A stretch of 34,259 nt of DNA from CAZUCD01 sp964618855 (GTDB lineage: Bacteria; Sumerlaeota; Sumerlaeia; SLMS01; JANRJK01): NCBI GenBank assembly GCA_964618855.1, contig CAZUCD010000020.1, forward strand, positions 1 to 34,259, given 5' to 3'. The translations under genes and the position numbers were made by a program. Positions 25,150-33,545 of the stretch are shown here, piece after piece. The notes beneath the pieces are model-generated. The model was not told where the DNA came from and searched no databases. It saw only the letters and a list, made by a program, of their open reading frames with translations. Within the stretch, counting starts at the first letter, position 1. Every line of letters starts with the position of its first letter.

Positions 25150-28100
25150 ATGAGTGAGAAGATAAGGAACAACAGGCGCCTCTCGGCGCTCAGGACGGTC
25201 GCGGCGGCGCTCGGTTTCGCGGCGATCTCGGCGGCCGGGTTTGCACAGGGTACCGTCAGCGGCTACGTATTCGCTCAGTCCTCGGGCACATACACAACGC
25301 TGACCGGGGCGACTGTGTTGGCAACCGGTCTCTCAGATGACGAGTCGTACACGATCGACCTCGTCTCGATGTCGCCCGCCTTCGACTTCAGTTTCGCGGG
25401 GGAACGCGTCCGCAACCTCGCCGTCACCTCCAATGGCCACGTACGGTTTCGTGGCCGCGGGCAGCACGACAGCTACAATCCAATAGCTGGTGCCGGAGCT
25501 GAGAACAACTGGGTAGCCTGCGTTTTCAGTCGCGACTCCCAGGGCAACACGACGCTCGGGAGTGAGATTCGCTATCTCGTGACGGGCACTGCGCCAACCC
25601 GCACCCTGACTGTGGAATGGACGAACCGGCAGCGTTTCGGCGGAGTGGCGGCTGAGACATGGACCTACCAGCTCCAGATGGACGAGACCACCGGCGTCAT
25701 GAGGATGGTGTACGGGACGTTCTCGGGTTCTCCGTCGTCGATAACCGGCCAGGTTGGCCTCGAGGGTTTCACCAACACGGCAGGCAACTTCCTCACGCGC
25801 ACAACCACGACCGACTGGGCGGCCACCACGGCGGGAACCGCCGCTCAGACCTGCACGGTGTCTGGAACGGTGTTCCCGGCATCCGGACTGACCTACACAT
25901 GGACACCGACGACGGCCGCGGCGCCCGGCGCTCCGACGCTGCTCTATCCGGCGGCAGGCGCAACTTCCGTCCCGCAAAACGTCGCGCTGCTATGGGATTC
26001 CCCGACCGCAGGTGTGAACTCCCCGACCGCGTACTTCCTTGATTTCGAAACGACGGACCCGCCGACCAACAACATCTCGACAGGATCGGCCAACCAGTTC
26101 GACCCGGCAGGGCTGATGACCGCGGCCACAGCCTACTTCTTCAAGGCGCGCTCGAGCAACGCCGGTGGAACCAGCGCCGATTCCGCTCAGCGCACGTTCA
26201 CCACGGATTCGCCCATCGCAGCGTTCCCCTACACCCAGAACTTCGCGACCTACCCGGTCGCGCTGAACACGGCTGGGTCTTGGCAGGAGGGTCGTGCTGT
26301 TCCCTCGGCGAACACACAGTTCCTGGACTTCCCGCGGCCGGATGGCACGTATCCCTCGGGCGGAACGGTGCTCGGCGCATGGCAGGCGGATGGATTCGCG
26401 AACAGCGGGGGGACGGGTGCTGCGCGACTCGCGCTCGTCAACAACAACATGCGGGAATGGCTGATGACGCCGATCTTCGACATCGGTACGGGAACCGAGT
26501 ATCGCCTGCGGTTCGATGTCGCGCTGACCACGAATGCCGGAACGGCCGCCTCGACCATCCAGGCGGGCGACAGCTATCTCGTGCTGAAGTCGGCGGATGG
26601 CGGCGCGACGTGGAATGTCGCCGACACGCTCATGACGTTCAACAACTCGACCCCGATCTCGAACACCGGCCAGACGGTGACGATTAACCTGGGTGCCGAG
26701 GACGGCCTTGTCCAGTTTGCGTTCGTTGGCCTTTCCGGCCAGACTGCGCGAACGGCGTCGGCTCCGGACTTCTTCATCGACAACGTGATCGTGGAGCCGG
26801 TCCCCCTCGTGGCCGACCTTTCCGCCACGAGCTTCTCCGCGAACTTCAACAACCAGTTCGGCGGCCGCAACGTGACGTACACGGTTGCGATCAGCAACAC
26901 GGGCGGCGCCGCCTCCACGGGCACGACGCTCAACGTTCCGATCCAGCCTGGCTTCTCCTACGTCACCGGTTCCGCAAGCGTGAACACGACCCCGGCCTTC
27001 GCGACCGGGACGCTGACGGACACGGGTGGCGTGATTGACCTGACGGCGACCAACATCCCCTCCGGTGGCACGGTCACGGTGAGCTGGCAGTACCGCTCCG
27101 ACAACACGACGGGAACGGCCACGACGACCGCCTCGATCAACGATCCGTCGCTCGGCACCCCAATCACGCGCAACCTGCTTCACACGTTCCGCCCGAACCT
27201 GCCTGTCGCTGCCGGTGCGGACATTTTCTATGACGTTTGGGACACGTTCCAGGGCTCGCCAAACTCCCCGACGTTCTCCTACGAGACGCCGACGGGCACC
27301 GCGCTGACCTTTGCCGATGACGACAACATCGTCGAAATCAACAGCGGCACTACGCCGGCGCTGCCGAGCTGGCCCATCAGCTACTACGGCCAGACCGTCA
27401 CGAACCTAACGATCGACAACGACGGCTTCCTGATCGTGAATCTGCCCGGAACGAACGCCTCGTTCACGAACGCGGACCTGAACCTCGCAGGCACGCAGAA
27501 CAACATCATCGCCCCCTGGTGGGACGACCAGGACGACGCGCCGAGCAATATCCGCGTGTTTGAGACGGGCGTCGCCCCCAACCGCAAGTTCGTCATCGAC
27601 TTCAACAACAACGACTTCGGCACCACCGGCAACCCGTACCAGGCGCAGGTCGTATTCAGCGAAGCCAACGATGACATCGTTTTCCAGTACAACGACGTCA
27701 CGGTCGTGAACGCGGTCGCCAGCGAGGCCCGCGAGGCCACGATCGGCATCCGCGGCACGGGCACGGCGCAGGCGCGGCAGTATGGCTTCAACCTCGGCGC
27801 CGGGGCTCCCCCGGTGACCGCAGGAACGGCCATCCGCTTCCGCTACCTCGATCCTGCGTTCGTCACGGTGGGCAACGCCTCGATCGCCGAAGGCAACTCC
27901 GGCACGACGATCCTGTCGTTCCCAGTCACCGTCACCAACCCGCCCGCCACGCCGTTCAGCATCGACTACGCGACGGCCGACGGATCCGGGACGTTGGCGG
28001 ACAATGACTACGTCCAAATCAACACGACGACGCTCAACTTCGCGGGGAGCCAGACCACCTCGCAGATCGACGTGACGATCAATGGCGACGTGAACATCGA

Positions 28101-29388
28101 GCCGAGCGAGACGGTCCTCCTGAACCTCTCGAATCCGCAGGGTGGCGTGGTACTCGGCAACACCGTGGCCACCGGCACGATCACCGCCGACGACCTCCCC
28201 GGCTACGGCTCGTTCCTCGGCTACGGCATCCAGAACACGGCGCTAACGGCGAACACGCTGAACCTGACGACCGGCGTCACCACCGCGGGGGCGGCGCATC
28301 CGTCCGTCTACCGTGGCGGCGACTTCAACGCCACGGGCTCGGCCTACTACGGCGTCACCCCGGCGGCGACGACATGGTTCTCGGTCGATCCGCTCTCCGG
28401 CGCACGCACAGCGATGCCTGCGATCACCGGGCTGCCCGCCAGCCACACGATCATCTGCCTCTCCTTCAACCCGGCGGATGGCCAGCTCTGGGCCATGACG
28501 CTGAACACGACGACGTTCGTTGGCACGACGGTCGGCACACTGGACCTCGGGACGGGTGCGTACACGCAGGTTGGCAACTTCGCGACGGCCACGGGCGTCG
28601 GCTTCGCACACGACAACGCCGGCAACGCGTACATCGTGGACGATGACACGGGTGGCGGCACGCTTCGCCTCGGGACCTACACGGCCCCGGCGACCTTCAC
28701 GCCGATCGGCTCGATGGGCCGCACGACGCTCGCGTTCCTCGAGATGGACTTCGACCCGGAGACGAACACGCTCTACATGCCGATCTCCGGCGATGCCGCC
28801 CCGGCGAACAACGGCCTTCACTCGATCAACCTCGCGACGGGGGCGGTCACACTGATCGGTGCCTCCTCGACGAACGGCTACCAGAATTTCGGTGTCTGGA
28901 AGCCGCACCGTCCAGCGCTGACGGTGAACGCGGCGTTCGGCACGCCGACCCCAGCGGCCGGTTCCGCCAACTCCGCGTGGGACACGGCTATCAACGCCTC
29001 CATCCCGTCGCCGGTGGCGATTGGGCCGGGCGAGCAGCAGGTCGTGACGGGCTTCACTGGGACCGGCAGCGCCGGCTCGGGTGCGGGCACCGCGACCAGC
29101 TTCAACCTCCGCGTCCCATCGACGCTCACCTGGAACTTCCAGCAGCAGTTCGACCTGACGCTGAACGTCAATCCTCCAGGCTCCGGCACGTGGAACACGA
29201 CGGCGGGCTTCAAGAACGCTAGCTCCCTCGTCACGCTCGATGTGACGCCGACGGGCGGCTTCGTGTTCCAGAGCTTCTCCGGCGGATTCACCGGTACGAC
29301 CAACCCGGACAGCTTCACGATCAGCGGCCCGACGACGATCACGGCGAACTTCGTGGGCGCCGCGGTCTCCGACTGGACGCTCCACTAA
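25150..29388 (+). CDS. Large secreted multidomain beta-rich protein with Calx-beta and propeller parts
   Basis: A 1412-residue protein from ATG 25150, with AAAGGA eight bases upstream. The signal peptide ends near 'ISAAGFAQG' (residue 35). Domains by eye: a beta-sandwich at 61-247; a fibronectin-III-like domain at 257-352; a jelly-roll/MAM-like domain at 356-552 ending 'FFIDNVIVEP'; a DUF11/CARDB-like domain at 554-674; a second copy of the first sandwich type at 678-900; a Calx-beta domain at 903-1017 ('VTVGNASIAEGNSGTT', 'ADNDYVQ', 'VNIEPSETVLLNLSNPQGG'); a propeller-like stretch at 1019-1254; and a terminal pair of small beta domains ending 'PTTITANFVGAAVSDWTLH', with an InlB-B-repeat-like look. 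There is no transmembrane tail or PEP-CTERM sorting signal. It is rich in Thr, Asn and Gly. Adhesion or surface structure is the likely role, by analogy only. Confidence 0.85.
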   Translation: MSEKIRNNRRLSALRTVAAALGFAAISAAGFAQGTVSGYVFAQSSGTYTTLTGATVLATGLSDDESYTIDLVSMSPAFDFSFAGERVRNLAVTSNGHVRFRGRGQHDSYNPIAGAGAENNWVACVFSRDSQGNTTLGSEIRYLVTGTAPTRTLTVEWTNRQRFGGVAAETWTYQLQMDETTGVMRMVYGTFSGSPSSITGQVGLEGFTNTAGNFLTRTTTTDWAATTAGTAAQTCTVSGTVFPASGLTYTWTPTTAAAPGAPTLLYPAAGATSVPQNVALLWDSPTAGVNSPTAYFLDFETTDPPTNNISTGSANQFDPAGLMTAATAYFFKARSSNAGGTSADSAQRTFTTDSPIAAFPYTQNFATYPVALNTAGSWQEGRAVPSANTQFLDFPRPDGTYPSGGTVLGAWQADGFANSGGTGAARLALVNNNMREWLMTPIFDIGTGTEYRLRFDVALTTNAGTAASTIQAGDSYLVLKSADGGATWNVADTLMTFNNSTPISNTGQTVTINLGAEDGLVQFAFVGLSGQTARTASAPDFFIDNVIVEPVPLVADLSATSFSANFNNQFGGRNVTYTVAISNTGGAASTGTTLNVPIQPGFSYVTGSASVNTTPAFATGTLTDTGGVIDLTATNIPSGGTVTVSWQYRSDNTTGTATTTASINDPSLGTPITRNLLHTFRPNLPVAAGADIFYDVWDTFQGSPNSPTFSYETPTGTALTFADDDNIVEINSGTTPALPSWPISYYGQTVTNLTIDNDGFLIVNLPGTNASFTNADLNLAGTQNNIIAPWWDDQDDAPSNIRVFETGVAPNRKFVIDFNNNDFGTTGNPYQAQVVFSEANDDIVFQYNDVTVVNAVASEAREATIGIRGTGTAQARQYGFNLGAGAPPVTAGTAIRFRYLDPAFVTVGNASIAEGNSGTTILSFPVTVTNPPATPFSIDYATADGSGTLADNDYVQINTTTLNFAGSQTTSQIDVTINGDVNIEPSETVLLNLSNPQGGVVLGNTVATGTITADDLPGYGSFLGYGIQNTALTANTLNLTTGVTTAGAAHPSVYRGGDFNATGSAYYGVTPAATTWFSVDPLSGARTAMPAITGLPASHTIICLSFNPADGQLWAMTLNTTTFVGTTVGTLDLGTGAYTQVGNFATATGVGFAHDNAGNAYIVDDDTGGGTLRLGTYTAPATFTPIGSMGRTTLAFLEMDFDPETNTLYMPISGDAAPANNGLHSINLATGAVTLIGASSTNGYQNFGVWKPHRPALTVNAAFGTPTPAAGSANSAWDTAINASIPSPVAIGPGEQQVVTGFTGTGSAGSGAGTATSFNLRVPSTLTWNFQQQFDLTLNVNPPGSGTWNTTAGFKNASSLVTLDVTPTGGFVFQSFSGGFTGTTNPDSFTISGPTTITANFVGAAVSDWTLH

Positions 29389-29414
29389 CCGATTCGCAGG
29401 ACATCGCGAAAGCA

Positions 29415-29448
29415 AAATCGGGGCGGGCCTTGCGGCCCGCCCCGATTT
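29415..29448. terminator. Strong bidirectional intrinsic terminator
   Basis: A 15-bp perfect stem (29415-29429 with 29434-29448) with loop TTGC ends in TTTCTTTT on the plus strand and in TTTTGC on the minus strand. It lies between the convergent stops at 29388 and 29488 and probably serves both the large secreted protein and the protoglobin gene. Confidence 0.92.
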
Positions 29449-29487
29449 CTTTTGCACCCACACTCCCCTGCCGGCGGGCGCAGGGCC

Positions 29488-30081
29488 CTAGGAGTGCGCG
29501 ACGTAGTGCTTCACGAACAGGTCCGACTGGAGCCACAGCAGCTTCGTGAAGGCGCGCACGGTGCGGTCCCGGTCCGCCTGCGGCAGGGGCAGCGAATGGA
29601 TCGTCGCAATCAGCGCGTCGTTGACGAATCCGAAGAGGGCGCCGATCTGGACGATGGGAACGTGGATGTGCGGATTGCCCGCCTTGGCCGTGTGGATGCG
29701 CCCCACCCAGTCGAGGTACTGGAACATCTTCCCGTCGTATGGCGAGGTGACCACCTTCACGAGGTACTGGGAGAGGTGGTTCTTGCGGAAGGCAACCTGC
29801 GGGTGGTCGAGCGTGAGCGAGGCGAGGTCCTCCGGCGCGATGCCCTCGTAGCCATGCTGCCTGGGGACGAAGTGCCGCTTGGTGGCGTCGAACGAGAAGA
29901 GCTTGTCGTAGACGGCGTCGACGATGGCCGGGACAAGGGGAGCCAGGTGCGGGGCGGCGGCATGGATCGCCTGGATGTCGTCAGGGCCGAAGCCCATGAA
30001 CTCCGACAAGTACTGGACTCGGTAGACGACGTCGTCCTCGAGCCGCCTTTCATCGATGTGCTGCATGGGCTTGGGTGCCAT
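29488..30081 (-). CDS. Protoglobin-family haem protein
   Basis: A 197-residue protein of the protoglobin / globin-coupled-sensor fold, single domain and of the right length (archaeal protoglobin is about 195). Family elements are the N-terminal pre-helix, 'RVQYLSEFMGFGPDDIQAI', and the haem region 'YLDWVGRIHTAKAGNPHIHV', where His130 fits the proximal ligand, followed by the long helix 'PIVQIGALFGFVNDALI'. No signalling domain is attached. Such proteins bind O2, CO or NO in the cytoplasm. ATG 30081 starts the conserved length; the frame extending to 30333 runs back through the Rrf2 gene and is rejected. The gene follows the Rrf2 gene after 127 bases, which contain an A+T-rich dyad (30111-30143), so control by Rrf2 is plausible. 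Confidence 0.88.
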   Translation of the reverse strand: MAPKPMQHIDERRLEDDVVYRVQYLSEFMGFGPDDIQAIHAAAPHLAPLVPAIVDAVYDKLFSFDATKRHFVPRQHGYEGIAPEDLASLTLDHPQVAFRKNHLSQYLVKVVTSPYDGKMFQYLDWVGRIHTAKAGNPHIHVPIVQIGALFGFVNDALIATIHSLPLPQADRDRTVRAFTKLLWLQSDLFVKHYVAHS

Positions 30082-30110
30082 GTGAGGTGGTCTTCCTGGA
30101 TGAAGTGGGC

Positions 30111-30143
30111 ATATCAGGATAAAACAACCGTCATATCCAATAT
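30111..30143. promoter_or_regulatory. A+T-rich dyad upstream of the protoglobin gene, candidate Rrf2 operator
   Basis: ATATCAGGATA (30111-30121) and TATCCAATAT (30134-30143) form an imperfect inverted repeat about a 12-base centre. It stands out in a G+C-rich neighbourhood and lies 30-62 bases before the protoglobin start. Rrf2 proteins such as NsrR bind A+T-rich inverted repeats of similar span. No direct match to a published consensus is claimed. Confidence 0.45.
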
Positions 30144-30208
30144 TGGGCCGGGCGTCGCAATGGCAATGTGAGGGCGCAGCCGCCGCGAAACCACGTGGCG
30201 CCTTTGGA

Positions 30209-30688
30209 CTACTTGCGTGGCGGGGGGGGCTGGGTGGAGCGGCCCTTGGCGACCCGCGGGCACTCCTCAACTTCGCACAGGGGGGGGACGCTCTCGGTGC
30301 TGCGGAGAAGCTCCCCCAGGTTGGCGGCGGCAAACGCGCGCTCGACGTGGGCGAGCGCGTCGTCGACGAGGCGGTGCACAGGGCAGAGTTCCTTGTGCGT
30401 CCTGAGTCCGAGGGGGCACTTCTCGATGCGCTGCAACGGAGAGTCCACTGCGGCGAAGACTTCCAGGATCGTTACGGTGTCCGGGTCGCGAGCGAGTTGG
30501 AATCCCCCGCCAAGCCCGCGCCTGCCCTCGACGAGCCCGTGGCGCCCCATGGCCTGCAGCAGCTTTGCCAGATAGCCCGCGGGGATCCGCGTCGCCTCGG
30601 CGATCTCGGTGTTTGTCTTCGGCGAGCCGCGATGGCGCGCGAGGTACACCGCTGCGCGCAGGCCGTACTCGGCGGTTTGGGAAATCAT
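30209..30688 (-). CDS. Rrf2-family transcriptional regulator with atypical cysteine set
   Basis: The 159-residue product begins 'MISQTAEYGLRAAVYLARH' and has a winged helix ('TEIAEATRIPAGYLAKLLQAM', 'GLVEGRRGLGGGFQLAR'), the standard Rrf2 DNA-binding domain. Fe-S-binding members (IscR, NsrR) have three Cys near positions 91-105. Here Cys91 and Cys102 are kept with the NsrR spacing, the middle Cys is absent (His98 is nearby), and an extra pair Cys138-x4-Cys143 is in the tail. The cluster, if present, may use different ligands. GGAGG lies 11 bases before ATG 30688. The protoglobin gene follows on the same strand, suggesting a gas- or redox-responsive pair; this is inference. Confidence 0.92.
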   Translation of the reverse strand: MISQTAEYGLRAAVYLARHRGSPKTNTEIAEATRIPAGYLAKLLQAMGRHGLVEGRRGLGGGFQLARDPDTVTILEVFAAVDSPLQRIEKCPLGLRTHKELCPVHRLVDDALAHVERAFAAANLGELLRSTESVPPLCEVEECPRVAKGRSTQPPPPRK

Positions 30689-30767
30689 CGGCGGGCACGC
30701 CTCCGCGCGTGCCTGGCACCGACTCTAGCGCCCACCACGTTCATCGGGTCACTCGCAATCTGCTGCG

Positions 30768-32183
30768 TCAGCGCGCGGACTCCCGGATGACGCGTTCCGC
30801 GAGGAGCTTGACGAGCCGAAGTGCGAGCGGCGGGTTGAGGGCGATCAGGTGCTCGAGCTGAGCCTGGTTGAAGATCGCGGCGTAGGTGGTGCCGATTGCG
30901 CGTATACCTGCCGTGCGCGTGCTTCCGGTGAGGGTCGCCACCTCGCCGAAGAAGGTGCCCTCGCGCTCCTCGGCCGCCAGGACCTTGCCCCCGCGTTCGA
31001 CGACGACGCGCCCGGCGAGCAGCAGGAACGCGTAGGCCGCGGTCTCCCCCTCCTTGAACACGACCTCGCCGTCGTCAAAGCGGACGATGAACTGGTCGAA
31101 CTCGAAGGCCTTGGCGATCGACGCCAGCAGAGGGTCGCGCAGGGAGGAAATCACCTGGTCGACCTCGACCTGAGAGATGCGGGTGCGGCGCTTCATGGCC
31201 TCGGCGTCGGAGCCGAGCGGGATCCCCCGCGTGAAGGATCGGACGCGGTTGAGGACTTCCATGGCGCCGCCGGGGCGGTCGGACTTGGCGACGGCGGTCA
31301 TGTGGTTGATGAGGCCCGAGAGCTCCTTTGGAAAGCGCGGGCGCCACATCTCGATGGGTGGCAGGCTGTGGTCCTCGCCGTCGGCCTCGCGCTGGCGTGG
31401 GATCATGTAGTCGCGCGTCAGGTCCACGCCCGTCGCGAGCGCCCAGAGCGTCGCGCCGAGCCCCCAGAGGTCGGTGCGCGAGTCAAACTCGTCGAGGCGG
31501 TAGAGCGATTGCTCCGGCGACTGGTAGCCGCGCGTTCCGATGCCGAGGGAGGACCCCGCCTTGCCGGAGACGCTGATGGCCTCGGCGAGCCCGAAGTCCG
31601 TGAGCAGGAATCCACCCGCCCCGTCGAGGAGGATGTTCGATGGCTTAATGTCCAGATGCAGGAGGGAGGCCGCGTGCGCGGCAACCATCGCCTCCAGCAT
31701 GTCCTGCATGAGCCTCAGCAGCGTGGCCTCGGGCATCTGGCCTACGGTGGCGAGGGCGGTGCGCAAGCTCCCCGACGGGCAGAACTCCATGACGATGAAG
31801 TGGCCGAAGTCCTGGCTGCCCCAGTCGTAGATCCTGGGGATGCGGTGGTGCCTGAGGGCCAGCAGCGCGGCCAGCTCACGATTCATCGAATCGAGCGGGT
31901 TCTTGCCGTCGTCGGAGTGGAAAACCTTCACCGCGACGGTCTCCGGGGGCGTGGTCTCCCCGTCCGTTATCGGTTGGATGGGATTCAGGCGGGTGCCGAC
32001 GTAGACGGATCCGAATCCCCCGAAGCCGAGGTGCCGATCAAGCCTGTAGTTGAACCGGCCGGGCCAGCCCTTGGGGCGGAATCCGCCCCCGCTTGGCGGC
32101 AGGATCACGCGGGTGGAGTCATCGCCCTCCTGCTTTTGGGCGGTGTTCGGAGTACCGTGCTTGGATGCAGATTCGCCGGACAT
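30768..32183 (-). CDS. Ser/Thr protein kinase fused to a cyclic-nucleotide-binding domain
   Basis: A 471-residue cytoplasmic protein. The Hanks-type kinase domain covers about residues 45-310: the Gly-rich loop 'LGFGGFGSVYVG', Lys86 in 'VAVKVF', Glu103 in the C-helix, the catalytic loop 'HLDIKPSN' (Asp178, Lys180), 'DFGLAEA' (196-198) and 'GYQSPEQ'. The residue before the catalytic Asp is Leu, not Arg, so this is a non-RD kinase, which usually does not need activation-loop phosphorylation. Residues 345-470 form a CRP-like cNMP-binding domain ('FDDGEVVFKEGETAAYAFLLLAGRV' cited by its ends; 'FFGEVATLTGSTRTAGIRAIG' likewise). There is no transmembrane segment. ATG 32183 is preferred; an in-frame ATG at 32219 would add 12 residues. 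It lies between sucB and the Rrf2 gene, all on the same strand. Confidence 0.92.
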   Translation of the reverse strand: MSGESASKHGTPNTAQKQEGDDSTRVILPPSGGGFRPKGWPGRFNYRLDRHLGFGGFGSVYVGTRLNPIQPITDGETTPPETVAVKVFHSDDGKNPLDSMNRELAALLALRHHRIPRIYDWGSQDFGHFIVMEFCPSGSLRTALATVGQMPEATLLRLMQDMLEAMVAAHAASLLHLDIKPSNILLDGAGGFLLTDFGLAEAISVSGKAGSSLGIGTRGYQSPEQSLYRLDEFDSRTDLWGLGATLWALATGVDLTRDYMIPRQREADGEDHSLPPIEMWRPRFPKELSGLINHMTAVAKSDRPGGAMEVLNRVRSFTRGIPLGSDAEAMKRRTRISQVEVDQVISSLRDPLLASIAKAFEFDQFIVRFDDGEVVFKEGETAAYAFLLLAGRVVVERGGKVLAAEEREGTFFGEVATLTGSTRTAGIRAIGTTYAAIFNQAQLEHLIALNPPLALRLVKLLAERVIRESAR

Positions 32184-32231
32184 GGGTGGTGCCCCAATGT
32201 TCGAGACATGGAAATGCAATGCGTGAGTGAA

Positions 32232-32250
32232 CGACGGCCCCGCCCCGTCG
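32232..32250. terminator. Possible short hairpin downstream of sucB
   Basis: CGACGG (32232-32237) and CCGTCG (32245-32250) pair around a seven-base G+C loop, 45 bases after the sucB stop on the minus strand. There is no clear T-run, so it may be only a partial terminator between sucB and the kinase gene. Confidence 0.25.
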
Positions 32251-32294
32251 GGCGAGGAAATCTTTCCGAATCGGGCGAATGATGCCGCGCTGGC

Positions 32295-33545
32295 CTAGCA
32301 GTCCAGCAGCAGGCGCTCCGGGGACTCCACCAGTTCCTTGATCCGGACGAGGAACTCGACCGCGTCCTTGCCGTCGAGGAGCCTATGGTCGTAGGCGAGG
32401 GCCACGTACATCATCGGGCGGACGGCGGGTTGGCGCTTGTCGTCGCAGACGACGCGCTGGCGTATCGCATGGAGGCCGAGGGTGGCGGTCTGCGGGGCGT
32501 GCAGCGGCGGCGTCGCGAGCAGGGCGCCGTGCTTGCCGTCGTCGACGATCCCGAAGGTCGCCCCGGCAAGTTCGCCGAGGGCCAACTGCCCCGCGGCCCC
32601 GCGGCTGCGCGCGTCGTGGAGCCACTTGGCGACGCCGGAGATCCCGGCATTCTGCGCGGACCGCAGGATCGGCTGCGCCTCCCCTGCCGGGGTGTCGATC
32701 GAATAAGAAATGTCGCAAAAGTCAAACGAGACGATCTCGTCTCCCTCGATCATGGCGTTGGCGCGGGGCATTTCGCCAAGCGCCATCGCGGCGGCCCGGA
32801 TCAGGAACGCCTCCGGTGCGAGGGGCGCGCCGTGGCGCTTCGCGAACGCGTCGCCGTGGCGCGCAATCAGTCCAAGCACGGCGGACATGTCCACTTCGTT
32901 GAACGTCGTCAGGACGGCGGCGGTGTGCATCGACTTGACGAGCCTGTCGATGAACCTGCGGCGGACGGGGGTCATGCGCTCGCGCCGAACGGGCTTGCCC
33001 GAGGCCCCGCGCGCGGAGGTCGGGGAGGGAGCGGTGGCCGGCTGGGAAACGGGTCGCGCGATCGCCGCGAGTACGTCTTCGCGCCGGATTCGGCCGTGGG
33101 CCCCGGTGCCGCGGACCTGTGCGGGCGTGAGCCCGTGCTCGGCCATGAGGGCGCGTGCAAGCGGCGTGGTCAGGACGTCGGAGGAGGTGGGCGCGTGGCC
33201 GTTGGTGGGCGGCGGCGCAGCCTTCTTCGCCGCGCCGGAAGGGGGTGCCGGGGCAGCCGCCGGGGGGGCGGAGGGGGCGGCGACAGGTCCCACCCCGGGG
33301 GTTATGCGGGCAACGACGGCGTGCACCGCGACAGTCGTACCCTCCGCGACGAGGTGCCGTATCAGTCCGGACTCGGGAGAAGGCACTTCCGTGTTCGTCT
33401 TGTCGGTCTCGAGCTCGAACACGGGCTGCCCTTTCTGCACCTGAGAGCCGTCGGCGGCCAGCCACCGCCCAAGGACTCCCTCCGTGATGGACTCCCCGGC
33501 GACGGGGACCCTGAGCTCGATGTCGTTCGTCGCGGGTGCGCTCAT
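32295..33545 (-). CDS. sucB: 2-oxoglutarate dehydrogenase E2, dihydrolipoyllysine succinyltransferase
   Basis: This is the core enzyme of the 2-oxoglutarate dehydrogenase complex (TCA cycle), 416 residues long. An N-terminal lipoyl domain (1-80) carries the lipoylated Lys49 in 'ETDKTNTEV'. An Ala/Pro-rich linker follows, then the peripheral-subunit-binding domain (about 125-163, 'TTPLARALMAEHGL', 'GTGAHGRIRREDVL') and the acyltransferase domain (about 190-416) with the active-site 'AYDHRLLDGKDAVEFL'. The start is ATG 33545: it overlaps the sucA stop as ATGA, which fixes it and shows translational coupling. Assignment as sucB rather than a pyruvate E2 rests on this pairing and on the single lipoyl domain. 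Confidence 0.95.
   Translation of the reverse strand: MSAPATNDIELRVPVAGESITEGVLGRWLAADGSQVQKGQPVFELETDKTNTEVPSPESGLIRHLVAEGTTVAVHAVVARITPGVGPVAAPSAPPAAAPAPPSGAAKKAAPPPTNGHAPTSSDVLTTPLARALMAEHGLTPAQVRGTGAHGRIRREDVLAAIARPVSQPATAPSPTSARGASGKPVRRERMTPVRRRFIDRLVKSMHTAAVLTTFNEVDMSAVLGLIARHGDAFAKRHGAPLAPEAFLIRAAAMALGEMPRANAMIEGDEIVSFDFCDISYSIDTPAGEAQPILRSAQNAGISGVAKWLHDARSRGAAGQLALGELAGATFGIVDDGKHGALLATPPLHAPQTATLGLHAIRQRVVCDDKRQPAVRPMMYVALAYDHRLLDGKDAVEFLVRIKELVESPERLLLDC

Noticed and set aside
30849..32282. 477-residue + strand frame opposite the kinase gene
   Set aside because: Antisense of an unmistakable kinase; no independent motif.
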